Shown: piece after piece, positions 8,030-15,637 of the stretch
How positions within the stretch are numbered: position 1 is the stretch's first letter
Layout of the letters: each line of letters begins with the position of its first letter
Source of the DNA: Bradyrhizobium sp. NAS96.2
Lineage (GTDB): Bacteria > Pseudomonadota > Alphaproteobacteria > Rhizobiales > Xanthobacteraceae
Reading direction: 5' to 3'
Length of the DNA stretch: 64,000 nucleotides
Assembly (NCBI RefSeq): GCF_001908235.1
Contig: NZ_LGHK01000007.1
Coordinates: forward strand, 1-64,000
Position numbers and translations under genes: made by a program
The notes under the pieces: model-generated
Databases searched by the model: none
Told to the model about the DNA's origin: nothing
Seen by the model: the letters and a program-made list of their open reading frames with translations, nothing else

Positions 8030-9188
8030 CGGCTTCGCTCCCTTCTATTTCCAGGCCATCAAACATGCGCCGCAGCTCGACACGGTTCAGATGGAGCATG
8101 CGCGCGAGTTGGCCTTCGCTGAGCATCCCACGGCGCCAGGCTTCGCCGGCGAGGAGCCCGAGCCGAAGCGTCGTCGGCCTGTCCGCATCCGCTTTATGAA
8201 GGTCGGGCCCCGAAAGATCGCCCAGCACCTGGACAGCCTGCTGATCGCTAATGCCGCCGTTCGCCTGAAACCAATCCCACGTTCCAGACTTCGCCAGCTT
8301 AAGTTCCTCCAACCGCCTGACGATCGCTTCACGTGACACGCCGAAGAAATGGGCGAGCACGATGACATGCCGCCGGGTCAGCTTTTCCGATCCGACAGTA
8401 ATTTCCTTGAATTTTTGCATGACCGCGCGGGCGGGAGTCATGAAGGCTCTACCGAACGTGTTGGCGTAACGCTCCTCGCGGGAGTTTTCAGTGACGCCCT
8501 CTTCCAGCACCTCCGGCTCACGCCGCGTCGAAACCAGATGACCGAGCTCGTGGGCTGCCGTTTGAGCGCGGCGATCGCGCGGGTGATTGCCGTTAAGGAG
8601 GATGCAGGCGCCGAGCGCCTCGTCGTACGCGAATACGCCGGAGATTCCGCCATCGATCCGCCGGATGTAGACGCGCACACCAAGCTCAAGCTCCAGCAGC
8701 GTTACAATGTCGGAGATCGGGCTCAGGCCTAGTCCGAGCCGCTGCCGCAATTCGAGCGCGTCCTGCTCCGCCTGCGCTCGAACATCGCCGGGAAGAATGG
8801 GGCGTTCCGGCGGATAGTTGTGCAGTGGCTGAACGCCGAGGAGCTGTTCCAGCTCCGCCTCGGCACGAGCTAAATCCTCCAACTGCTTCACAGCGAGCTC
8901 GACCGCATCATCCTCCTGTTGGAACAATTTACGGAATTTGGGCGTGAGTTCCGCGTGGATCGCCTCCTGCCGCATCAGCTCGTTGATGGACGTTCGGTAA
9001 AGATTCGCGAGTTTGCGGAGCTCGTCGATGCGGACGCGTCGTTGCCCTTGCTCGATCGCAATCAGAGTGGTCCGCGACAGCCCGACGGATTCCGCTGCTT
9101 CCGCTTGCTTGAGCTTCACACGGTCGCGCGCTCCGCGGAGGCGCTCTCCGACTTCCACCGGCGGCATGGTATCAAGCAGACTGGTCAT
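8007..9188 (-). CDS. XRE-family HTH fused to ImmA/IrrE (M78) metallopeptidase
   Basis: A protein of 393 residues from the ATG at 9188 (M-T-S-L-L-D-T-M); an ATG at 9206 is also in frame. The N-terminus is an XRE HTH (ERLRGARDRVKLKQAEAAE, then GLSRTTLIAIEQGQRRV, about residues 14-62). A central M78 domain carries AAHELGHLVS (H213, E214, H217), with a plausible third ligand in REERYANTFGRAFMTP. A C-terminal helical domain of about 130 residues looks regulatory. Proteins of this architecture bind operators and cleave or lose a repressor on a signal. It overlaps the QueC-like gene upstream and the PIN gene downstream, so it is probably the control unit of the operon. Confidence 0.85.
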   Translation of the reverse strand: MTSLLDTMPPVEVGERLRGARDRVKLKQAEAAESVGLSRTTLIAIEQGQRRVRIDELRKLANLYRTSINELMRQEAIHAELTPKFRKLFQQEDDAVELAVKQLEDLARAEAELEQLLGVQPLHNYPPERPILPGDVRAQAEQDALELRQRLGLGLSPISDIVTLLELELGVRVYIRRIDGGISGVFAYDEALGACILLNGNHPRDRRAQTAAHELGHLVSTRREPEVLEEGVTENSREERYANTFGRAFMTPARAVMQKFKEITVGSEKLTRRHVIVLAHFFGVSREAIVRRLEELKLAKSGTWDWFQANGGISDQQAVQVLGDLSGPDLHKADADRPTTLRLGLLAGEAWRRGMLSEGQLARMLHLNRVELRRMFDGLEIEGSEADGALMPD

Positions 9189-10554
9189 TGTCGGCCCACT
9201 GAGCAACGAATGACTGTGGTCCCAGAGAACTCATATAAGTCTTCCATTCTTTTTGGTGTTGGGAAAGCAGTCGGTCCAGCTTTGGCCGGATGACCGCTTC
9301 CGTCTCTCCAAGCGCGCGTGCCAGCTGAAAGGCGGCGAGACTGAGCGGCCGCTCTGCCGCGCGCGACTGCTTTAGATACGCGAGGTGATCGAGATGCAAC
9401 GTGCCTGCGATTGCATATTGTTTTTGCGCGCGGGTCCTTTTGTTGAAACCTTCGGCGGCGCCCGCATCAAAAGTTGGCGCAGAGAGATTTTCCCAGACAT
9501 AGGTATCTGCAGGTTCCGTGAGATCCGCCGCATGAACGCTTAGTCGCCGCAGCATGCAGGCCGCGCAAATGCCGCACTGGCGACGGTGATTGTCGACCGA
9601 CACATGGCGGTTATCCTGCCAGCATGATCTCGTCTCCCACCACTCGGTATCCTTTCCGTTGCTCAGCGCCATGTACGCCTTGAGGGTTTCACCTTTGGTG
9701 AACCACAGGCGCGGGAATACGAAAGCAATGTCAACGCCGAGAAGGGCTTTGAAGAACGCCGTCATGTGTTTCATGAATCGGGGATGGTTGCGATAATCCT
9801 CATACGCTTGACCGACCGGAACAAGCGTTGGACCAAGCGCACCTTGTCCGCTCTCCGGCACGATGACCTTGCCCGCTTTGGCAAAATACGCGGCCGATCC
9901 GCTCAACACGGCAAATTTGAATCCGCGAGACCGGGCGCTTGATTCGACAAAGTGGGATGCGCCGGGCTTCACTTGGTATGGCAGCGCCATGAAAGGCTGC
10001 TTTCGGCCGAACGAATCTTTCGGTTGATCTTTCTTCTTTGATCCGAGCCGAACACGGATCAGCCGGCTGCCGTATTCCTCTGCCATCAACGCGCCAACCG
10101 CGCGGGAGTCGAGTCCGTCGCTAAAAGGAATGACCGCCTCGGCACCCGTTTCCAGATAGAAAAGTTCCTGTTCCGGTTCAGCGGCAGGCTTCTTACGCTT
10201 TATGAGGGTGACTTTCCATTGATCACCCGTCAGGAGCTCCAGTGCTTCATGCAAGGCGTCAGACACAGCCTTCTGATTCCAGACGTCTGGATCATGCACC
10301 GGCAAGCGCAGGTCAAAGGCACGGCCCCATCCCAAGGCTGGGCGACGTTGTATGCGATCACAGAATTCAACGGATGCAGCGAGCAGCATTAGATCGAATA
10401 CGACCGGCTCCCATTTCGCAAAGAAATACGCCGCAAGATTATGCGTCTTGAAGATGAGGTTGGTATCGATCTCGCAAGAGATCCGGCCTGCGCGGGCGCG
10501 TCCGCCGGCTTCGTGCACATCGACCAAGAGTCCGGGCAGTTCATCGTCGTTCAT
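9172..10554 (-). CDS. QueC-like PP-loop enzyme (7-cyano-7-deazaguanine synthase-like)
   Basis: A protein of 460 residues. The PP-loop ATP-binding motif is S145-D-G-L-D-S150 (QueC consensus SGGxDS). A C-terminal zinc site is C311, C327, C330 and C333 in QCGICAACMLRR, the arrangement seen in QueC. QueC itself is about 230 residues; here there is a 140-residue N-terminal extension and a helical C-terminal extension of about 120 residues. Defence-linked QueC homologues (QatC, and QueC-like proteins of type IV CBASS) also depart from housekeeping size. There are no queuosine pathway genes nearby. The start overlaps the upstream gene as ATGA. A role in modifying a protein or nucleic acid during defence is inferred. 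Confidence 0.8.
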   Translation of the reverse strand: MNDDELPGLLVDVHEAGGRARAGRISCEIDTNLIFKTHNLAAYFFAKWEPVVFDLMLLAASVEFCDRIQRRPALGWGRAFDLRLPVHDPDVWNQKAVSDALHEALELLTGDQWKVTLIKRKKPAAEPEQELFYLETGAEAVIPFSDGLDSRAVGALMAEEYGSRLIRVRLGSKKKDQPKDSFGRKQPFMALPYQVKPGASHFVESSARSRGFKFAVLSGSAAYFAKAGKVIVPESGQGALGPTLVPVGQAYEDYRNHPRFMKHMTAFFKALLGVDIAFVFPRLWFTKGETLKAYMALSNGKDTEWWETRSCWQDNRHVSVDNHRRQCGICAACMLRRLSVHAADLTEPADTYVWENLSAPTFDAGAAEGFNKRTRAQKQYAIAGTLHLDHLAYLKQSRAAERPLSLAAFQLARALGETEAVIRPKLDRLLSQHQKEWKTYMSSLGPQSFVAQWADNDQSA

Positions 10555-11129
10555 GGCAGCCTCACGCCGTCTTCAAGCCCTTGCTGCTTGACGGATTGGG
10601 GTTGGGTAGCAGCGTCCAGACCCGACAGACGACGAGCGAGACCCGCAATCGGTGCACTCGCGACAGCGTCCTCCATCCGGTTTCTGACACGGGTCGCCAT
10701 CGCTTCGGGGCTCTGCTTGCGCAGGTAATGTTCTTCCACTTGCCGGGGCCCCCGCGCGGCGCGATCGCGTAGGGCATTTTCAACACCGTCGCAAACCGCG
10801 TCGATGCCGAGCTTTCCACTCGCCGCAGATTGGATGACGTGATCGACGATCAGGCGCCGCATCGGGTATCCGGCAGAAAGATGCCGCCGCGCGGCTTCCA
10901 GTTCCACTGACTTATCTTGTCCGAACATATCGGTCTGCCGGGCGTCGCCCAGGATCGTTCGGATGGCGCGGACGACTTCGCCGCAGCCTTCGTCACGCCA
11001 CGTCTCTTCCAGTGCAGGGACGACACGTCCGGCAACTTCGTCAGGCTCAAATGCAGCCTTGTGTGCCCACTCAGCAAACTTCTTCCAGGCGGGCGTCATG
11101 TTCAAACTTTTATACGGACCATCACTCAT
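10551..11129 (-). CDS. Unknown helical protein, first gene of QueC-like operon
   Basis: A protein of 192 residues from the ATG at 11129 (M-S-D-G-P-Y-K-S), preceded by GGAGG at good spacing; an ATG at 11147 is in frame but lies upstream of that site. It appears all helical (KKFAEWAHKAAFEPDEVAG, RRLIVDHVIQSAASGK, YLRKQSPEAMATRVRNRM). No domain is recognised. It overlaps the QueC-like gene by ATGA, so it is probably a stoichiometric partner or substrate. In Qat systems the second gene is likewise an uncharacterised partner of the QueC-like protein, but this sequence does not obviously resemble it. Confidence 0.7.
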   Translation of the reverse strand: MSDGPYKSLNMTPAWKKFAEWAHKAAFEPDEVAGRVVPALEETWRDEGCGEVVRAIRTILGDARQTDMFGQDKSVELEAARRHLSAGYPMRRLIVDHVIQSAASGKLGIDAVCDGVENALRDRAARGPRQVEEHYLRKQSPEAMATRVRNRMEDAVASAPIAGLARRLSGLDAATQPQSVKQQGLEDGVRLP

Positions 11130-11141
11130 GGCGATCCTCCA

Positions 11142-11177
11142 TGTCAAAAAAATATCATAAAAAATCTGACAATGTCA
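11142..11177. promoter_or_regulatory. TGTCA/TGACA operator-like sites before the QueC-like operon
   Basis: TGTCA at 11142-11146 and TGACA at 11167-11171 form a widely spaced inverted repeat across an A/T-rich stretch. The latter is also the left half of a perfect 11-bp palindrome TGACA-A-TGTCA (11167-11177). The position just upstream of the first gene's ribosome binding site fits an autoregulatory site for the XRE/M78 protein of the operon. This is inference from symmetry and location. Confidence 0.5.
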
Positions 11178-11203
11178 AATGCGGAGTTTAGGCCCGTTAT
11201 GCA

Positions 11204-11218
11204 CCGCAGATTCTGCGG
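11204..11218. promoter_or_regulatory. CCGCA-N5-TGCGG palindrome, site 1
   Basis: A perfect inverted repeat CCGCA-GATTC-TGCGG in the divergent intergenic region. A second copy with the same arms and spacer length lies at 11259-11273, centre to centre 55 bp, close to five helical turns. The pair looks like a cooperative operator controlling the fic gene and possibly the QueC-like operon. Confidence 0.6.
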
Positions 11219-11258
11219 GGAATAATCTTGCAGATGCGGCGAATAGCTCCCATAATCA

Positions 11259-11273
11259 CCGCAAGAGGTGCGG
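11259..11273. promoter_or_regulatory. CCGCA-N5-TGCGG palindrome, site 2, over fic start
   Basis: CCGCA-AGAGG-TGCGG covers the purine box and the GTG start codon (11268-11270) of the fic gene. A protein bound here would block translation or transcription start. Arms and spacer length match site 1. Confidence 0.6.
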
Positions 11274-12395
11274 AGAGTGCCGAAATACATCTACGAACAA
11301 CCAGACTGGCCCGATTTCCGATGGAGTTCCGAGGCTCTGCCTCAACAACTTGCTGCAGTACGTCATCGGCAGGGACGGCTCATCGGCCGCATGCAGGCGC
11401 TTGGCTTTCCTTTGCGGGAAGAGGCGGTCTTAAAAACTCTGACCGAGGACGTTCTTAAATCCAGTGAGATTGAAGGCGAGATTCTAGACAAGGATCAAGT
11501 CCGGTCTTCCATCGCCCGGCGCTTGGGCATGGATGTCGGCGCGCTTCCGGCCACCGACCGCGACGTCGACGGCGTCGTCGAGATGATGCTCGACGCCACG
11601 CAGCGTTTCAAAGAGCCGCTCACGGACGAGCGGTTATTCGGCTGGCATGGCGCGCTCTTTCCGACCGGACGCAGCGGCTTGAGCAAGATCAAAGTCGGCG
11701 CATGGCGGGACGCGGCATCCGGTCCCATGCAGGTTCTCTCCGGTCCATATGGTCGCGAAAAGGTCCATTACGAAGCGCCCGGCGCCGATCGGCTCGATCA
11801 CGACATGAAGGCCTTTCTCGCCTGGTACAACGCGGACGATAAACTTGATCCCGTTATCAAAGCTGCGCTCGCGCATTTGTGGTTCGTGACCATCCATCCC
11901 TTCGATGATGGCAACGGACGCATTGCACGCGCGATTGCCGACATGTCGCTTGCGAGATCAGAAGACAGCCCGCAACGTTTCTACAGCATGTCGGCACAGA
12001 TACGGCTGGAACGAAACGCCTATTACGACATGCTTGAAGCAACGCAGAAGGGAGACCTCGATGTCACCTCATGGCTTGAATGGTTTCTCGCATGCCTCGA
12101 TCGGGCGTTTGACGGCGCTGAAGCGGTTCTGGCGAATGTCTTCCACAAAGCAGAGTTCTGGAAGAACTACGCACAGGCGCCGCTCAACAAGCGTCAGCGC
12201 GATATTCTCAACCGTCTCCTCGACGGATTCGAGGGCAAGCTGACATCGTCCAAATACGCGAAGATCGAAAAATGCTCGGCCGATACGGCGCTACGCGACA
12301 TCAGCGAACTGGTCGAACAAGGCATGCTGGTGAAGGACGAGGGGGGTGGCCGCAATACAAGCTACTCGCTCACGGAGATCAAGACTAATGACTGA
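11268..12395 (+). CDS. Fic-domain protein (class II, with winged-helix end)
   Basis: A protein of 375 residues from the GTG at 11268. The Fic core HPFDDGNGR is complete at residues 210-218, with the catalytic His and phosphate-binding GNGR, so AMP transfer to target hydroxyls is expected. The N-terminal inhibitory helix motif S-S-E-I-E-G (residues 65-70) fits [S/T]xxxE[G/N], placing the autoinhibitory Glu in the same chain (class II). An N-terminal DUF4172/Fic_N-like region precedes it, and the C-terminal 70 residues look like a winged helix (TSSKYAKIEKCSADTALRDI). Two palindromes overlap the promoter and start. The stop overlaps a small frame at 12388 as ATGACTGA. Confidence 0.9.
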   Translation: MRRVPKYIYEQPDWPDFRWSSEALPQQLAAVRHRQGRLIGRMQALGFPLREEAVLKTLTEDVLKSSEIEGEILDKDQVRSSIARRLGMDVGALPATDRDVDGVVEMMLDATQRFKEPLTDERLFGWHGALFPTGRSGLSKIKVGAWRDAASGPMQVLSGPYGREKVHYEAPGADRLDHDMKAFLAWYNADDKLDPVIKAALAHLWFVTIHPFDDGNGRIARAIADMSLARSEDSPQRFYSMSAQIRLERNAYYDMLEATQKGDLDVTSWLEWFLACLDRAFDGAEAVLANVFHKAEFWKNYAQAPLNKRQRDILNRLLDGFEGKLTSSKYAKIEKCSADTALRDISELVEQGMLVKDEGGGRNTSYSLTEIKTND

Positions 12396-12540
12396 TCCGC
12401 GCACAACTGAGCCTTTTGAAGGCTGGGACAGTTTTTGGCATTTCCGGTCTGAATCCTCGCGCCACTCCTGCTCCGAGAAGAGTGAGCGTTTCCTTCGAGC
12501 TGTTTCCGATATTCTAATTGACCGGAACGTTTTAATTTGA
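12388..12540 (+). CDS. Small ORF overlapping fic stop
   Basis: A protein of 50 residues whose ATG overlaps the fic stop (ATGACTGA), as in coupled genes. It reads M-T-D-P-R-T-T-E-P-F-E-G-W-D-S-F-W-H-F-R and then a helical, charged stretch ending at a TAG-less TGA. The opening resembles the start of larger proteins, so it may be the surviving front end of a truncated gene. No function can be given. Confidence 0.35.
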   Translation: MTDPRTTEPFEGWDSFWHFRSESSRHSCSEKSERFLRAVSDILIDRNVLI

Positions 12541-12559
12541 CTACGCCGAGGAATTTTCC

Positions 12560-13363
12560 TTGCTCATCGCTGAACATAATTCAAGTCGCGTCTCTGCTGA
12601 TACGGCCCTTAAGGGCCCGGAGTACCTTTGTCCGAAATGCAAGAAGATCGTTATTCTGAAACGCGGGCGAATTGTCATCGCCCATTTCTCGCATAAACCA
12701 CCGACCAATTGCAGTTGGGCACGCGGTGAAACCAAGGTGCATCTTGAAGCAAAGCAGATCGTATTCGATGGATTGCAGACCCGCGGCGTGACAGCGATGC
12801 TGGAATACGTCGTTGACACACTGCCCGGCGACAGACGCGCGGATGTAATGGCATGGTCGACGACAAACGTGCTCGCAATCGAGCTACAACATACATCGAT
12901 TGGTATTCCAGAAATCGAAGCTCGCGCCAGCGCCTATTCGCGGGCGGGGATCGCGCAGATTTGGTTGCCATTTCTCGCAAGCACCGCCCTCTCAGCTTCG
13001 GAGCCAAGCTCGGGCGGGACGCGCTTCATAGAGCGGTACTCACCTCGACCATTTGAAAAATGGGTTCACGGCTTCGGCGGAGGCGATGGCATGTGGATGT
13101 ATGTTCCGGACGAAAAAGCTTTTCGGCATGCCAAGATGAAGGGCCATCAGACTTATGTGGAATCGAGCAGCTGGTTTGGTGAAGGCGGCGAAGAAATGTC
13201 GGCTGGCGGGTTTAACAAATGGTCCAAGCGATACCGAGAGCTTACGCTCTCAAAGCCGTACAAGATTCATGAACTGCTGATATCGATAAAGCAGCGGACT
13301 GCCAGAAGCATGGCCGGCTATAATTGGCCTGCGGCGAGCGTCGCGAGCTTCGTGCCTCAATGA
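12560..13363 (+). CDS. CoiA-like nuclease-fold protein
   Basis: A protein of 267 residues, probably starting at the TTG at 12560 with GAGGAA about 9 bp upstream. The N-terminus carries a zinc-finger-like pattern (LCPKCKKIV, then HFSHKPPTNCSWARGE), and a PD-(D/E)XK-like core follows: H-L-E-A-K-Q-I-V, then DRRADVMAW and LAIELQHTSI. This is the layout of the competence protein CoiA family (zinc domain, then endonuclease-like domain). In non-transformable bacteria such proteins occur in mobile regions. A tail of about 110 residues is unassigned. It follows the fic gene by about 160 bp on the same strand. Confidence 0.75.
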   Translation: MLIAEHNSSRVSADTALKGPEYLCPKCKKIVILKRGRIVIAHFSHKPPTNCSWARGETKVHLEAKQIVFDGLQTRGVTAMLEYVVDTLPGDRRADVMAWSTTNVLAIELQHTSIGIPEIEARASAYSRAGIAQIWLPFLASTALSASEPSSGGTRFIERYSPRPFEKWVHGFGGGDGMWMYVPDEKAFRHAKMKGHQTYVESSSWFGEGGEEMSAGGFNKWSKRYRELTLSKPYKIHELLISIKQRTARSMAGYNWPAASVASFVPQ

Positions 13364-13442
13364 TTTAATTTCCGTAAGATACATTAATCACTCTGCGAAT
13401 TATTGCTTAAAGTCAGCTCTTTGACGAATGGTTGTTCCCATC

Positions 13443-13784
13443 ATGAAATTCCAAACGCCGCATCCGGGTGTAGGGTTTGAAATTCCTGACGATTGGTGGC
13501 TCATCGCTGGCATGGATGAATTTAAATTATCCGGCGGCGGGTTCTTTCCGCCGAATACTCCGGATTGAGAACTTGTCCCGCTCGATCAGATCGAACCACC
13601 GCGACGTAACGCGACCACGCCTTTGTTCAGGAAGTATAAGATGGTGCCGGTCCTGTTTGCATTCATGTCGCCGGAGTGTGCGTTGCCACCTGTCGAACTC
13701 AACCCGGTCGAAGGCTCAGGCTGTTATCGATACAAAGTCCATAACGGCTTCCATCGGTACTATGCCTCTGTAGCGCTTCCTTGA
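13443..13784 (+). pseudogene. Small gene interrupted by an in-frame TGA
   Basis: From the ATG at 13443 the frame reads M-K-F-Q-T-P-H-P-G-V-G-F-E-I-P-D-D-W-W and reaches a TGA at 13566-13568. It then continues open in the same frame (E-L-V-P-L-D-Q-I-E-P-P-R-R-N-A and on to YRYKVHNGFHRYYASVALP) up to the TGA at 13782-13784. Both halves look protein-like, and the joined product would be 113 residues. A point nonsense mutation is the simplest explanation. No domain is recognised. Confidence 0.55.
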
Positions 13785-14491
13785 CCCTCCGACGGGGGTC
13801 GTCCCACGCGGACTGGTGGCAAATCGCACTGGCCGGAGCGGTTTGCCCCGCGTGGCGTAGCGTGTCAGCCGCGTTCGCTACTGCCAGCCCTTTGGCGACT
13901 GGAAACTGGGATTCAGGCAATACAGCTTTCACCATGCACACCTTACTTTGTGCTCTCCACCGGGTTGCGGCACCCGATTTCGAGACGTTTCCCGACATGC
14001 TCTGGTCCCGTTCCTCTTTCGAGGTCTCAGTCGTTTCCGACACCGGTAAGTCGGGCAAGTAAGAGCCAAACCAGTAGGCTCCATTCTTTCGAACACTCCC
14101 TTCTTCTTCACGCCACAACGGCGCACGCCATCCGGCTTCGATCCCTAGCGCAAAGACTGCGGAGCTCCTCGCCGGGGGCACTCGGGAAAGGGGCTCGCCT
14201 TCGGCGATCGCTATCACTGCCCCTGTCCCGGGTGCCTCTGTTAACCGGTCTCGTCGCTGCACTCGGACCCGCGTGCCCCTTCGGGTCGCTATGCTCACGC
14301 TCTCCGGGTGCCATTTCTGTGGGGCGATGCGCCATCGGCGCACGCCGAGTCAGGGCCTGCGGCCCCTACGCAGCCAAGGCCACATCCCATGAAGAAATGG
14401 GACGTAAGGTGGGCGTTCCGCAGGTTGTCACATTCTCTCACTCGCGAGCAAGCGGCGGGGCTTCACGCGTCGTCGTTTCCGCGCAAGAGGC
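13785..14491. other. Non-coding stretch upstream of the ardC leader
   Basis: About 700 bp without a convincing gene. Frames on both strands are open because of GC content but show irregular composition. The stretch contains the three-tier hairpin at 14177-14236 and the small inverted repeat CCCAT-gaaga-ATGGG near 14388-14402. Its place directly before ardC suggests a leading-region control element or origin rather than a coding gene. Confidence 0.5.
14177..14236. promoter_or_regulatory. Three-tier hairpin upstream of ardC
   Basis: Nested inverted repeats are visible: GGCACTCGGGA (14177-14187) with TCCCGGGTGCC (14226-14236, one G-T wobble), GGGGC (14190-14194) with GCCCC (14219-14223), and CGCC-TTC-GGCG (14096 offset excluded; 14196-14206). 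The structure lies in non-coding DNA about 340 bp before ardC. It could act as a structured RNA or, in the entering single strand, as an ssDNA promoter or primer site; that role is inference. Confidence 0.55.
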
Positions 14492-14575
14492 TAAGAGTAA
14501 GAGAGCTGAATGGGTTTGCCGTGACGGGTTACAGGCTGCGAGAGAGGCTCGCGGCGCCCGTCGCGGAGACCCGCG
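14492..14575 (+). promoter_or_regulatory. Structured 5' leader of ardC
   Basis: The leader aligns with the one before parB (15553-15637) over about 85 nt: a purine box with GAGAG, then GACGGGTT, a variable stem around AGAGAGGCTC, CCCGTC, GGAGAC and the ATG. The outer stem is GACGGG (14523-14528) with CCCGTC (14557-14562), and the inner stem is GCTGCGAG with CTCGCGGC around the loop AGAGG. The same shape with different inner-stem bases before parB argues for conserved RNA structure. The GGAG next to the ATG would be the ribosome binding site. Confidence 0.65.
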
Positions 14576-15529
14576 ATGTCCAGACATTATCCTCGGGCGC
14601 GTACCGGTGAGGACCGGGCAAACCTTTATGACGAAATCACCAACAAGATCATCGCCGAACTAGAGGCCGGCCGAGTGCCATGGGTGCAGCCCTGGGGCAC
14701 CGCGGCGAAGGCGTCTTTGGCCATGCCGAAAAGCGCCGCGACCGGCCGTCAATACAGCGGCATCAACATTCTGATCCTCTGGGGTTCTGCCACCGAACGC
14801 GCATTCACAGGCCAGAGCTGGCTTACTTTCCGCCAGGCTCTGTCGCTCGGTGGTCACGTCCGCAAGGGCGAGCGCGGGACTACCGTGGTCTATGCCGATC
14901 GCTTTGTACCGGTCGACGAAAAGCGGCGCGCGAACGAAACCGGCGACGAAGCACAGGCCATTCCGTTTCTTAAGCGCTTCACAGTGTTTAATACGGATCA
15001 GTGCGACGACTTGCCTGCGGAGATCGCAACGACGGCGCCGCCCCCACCGCCAGGCATGATCGAGCCGCAGGTCGAATCCCTTATAAGGGCGACTGGGATC
15101 GATTTTCGCATTGGCGGCAACCGCGCGTTCTATGTGCCGGCAGAAGACTATGTGCAGGTGCCGCCACCGCAAGCTTATTTCGAGCCGATCAATTGGCATC
15201 GAACGGCCTTGCATGAGCTGGCGCATGCCAGCGGCCATCCGTCACGCCTCAACCGCGATTTGTCGGGCAGTTACGGTACCAAGAAGTATGCTTTTGAGGA
15301 GTTGATCGCGGAGATATCAGCGGCGTTCAGCTGCGCTTCGCTCGGTATTGTGCCGACCGTGCGCCATGCCGACTATATCGGCTCCTGGCTCGAGGTGCTG
15401 CGCGAGGACAATCGGGCGATTGTGCGAGCTGCCTCACAAGCCAGCAAGATCGCGGATTATCTGCTTGGATTTCTGCCGGAGCCCGCGGTCGACATGACGA
15501 CCGGGAGAGCCGAGCAGGAGGCAGCCTGA
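14576..15529 (+). CDS. ardC: ArdC-like antirestriction protein (ssDNA-binding zincin)
   Basis: A protein of 317 residues. The N-terminal domain (L-Y-D-E-I-T-N-K-I-I-A-E-L-E-A-G, P-W-V-Q-P-W, R-Q-Y-S-G-I-N) is the ArdC/DUF1738 ssDNA-binding region. The C-terminal zincin domain holds HELAHASGH, with H213, E214 and H217, and a downstream FEELIAEISAAF Glu as third ligand. ArdC proteins enter with or are made early from the transferred strand and protect it from restriction. The length matches the family. It is the first gene of ICE block A, preceded by a structured leader like that of the next gene. Confidence 0.9.
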   Translation: MSRHYPRARTGEDRANLYDEITNKIIAELEAGRVPWVQPWGTAAKASLAMPKSAATGRQYSGINILILWGSATERAFTGQSWLTFRQALSLGGHVRKGERGTTVVYADRFVPVDEKRRANETGDEAQAIPFLKRFTVFNTDQCDDLPAEIATTAPPPPPGMIEPQVESLIRATGIDFRIGGNRAFYVPAEDYVQVPPPQAYFEPINWHRTALHELAHASGHPSRLNRDLSGSYGTKKYAFEELIAEISAAFSCASLGIVPTVRHADYIGSWLEVLREDNRAIVRAASQASKIADYLLGFLPEPAVDMTTGRAEQEAA

Positions 15530-15552
15530 AGATCTCGCCAGTCGCTTCGGAA

Positions 15553-15637
15553 ACGAGAGTGAGAGGGGAGATGCGGTTTTCGCGACGGGTTGGAGGCCGA
15601 GAGAGAGGCTCCCGGCCGCCCGTCGTGGAGACTAGAC
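15553..15637 (+). promoter_or_regulatory. Structured 5' leader of parB
   Basis: This is the counterpart of the ardC leader. It shows GACGGG (15584-15589) with CCCGTC (15619-15624), and an inner stem GGCCG (15595-15599) with CGGCC (15613-15617) enclosing GAG/CTC around AGAG. GTGGAGAC lies before the ATG at 15638. The loop and outer stem are shared with the ardC leader while the inner stem differs but still pairs. Confidence 0.65.

Noticed and set aside
13699-14343. A 214-codon minus-strand frame before ardC
   Set aside because: Irregular composition, no ribosome binding site, and it crosses the strong hairpin at 14177-14236.
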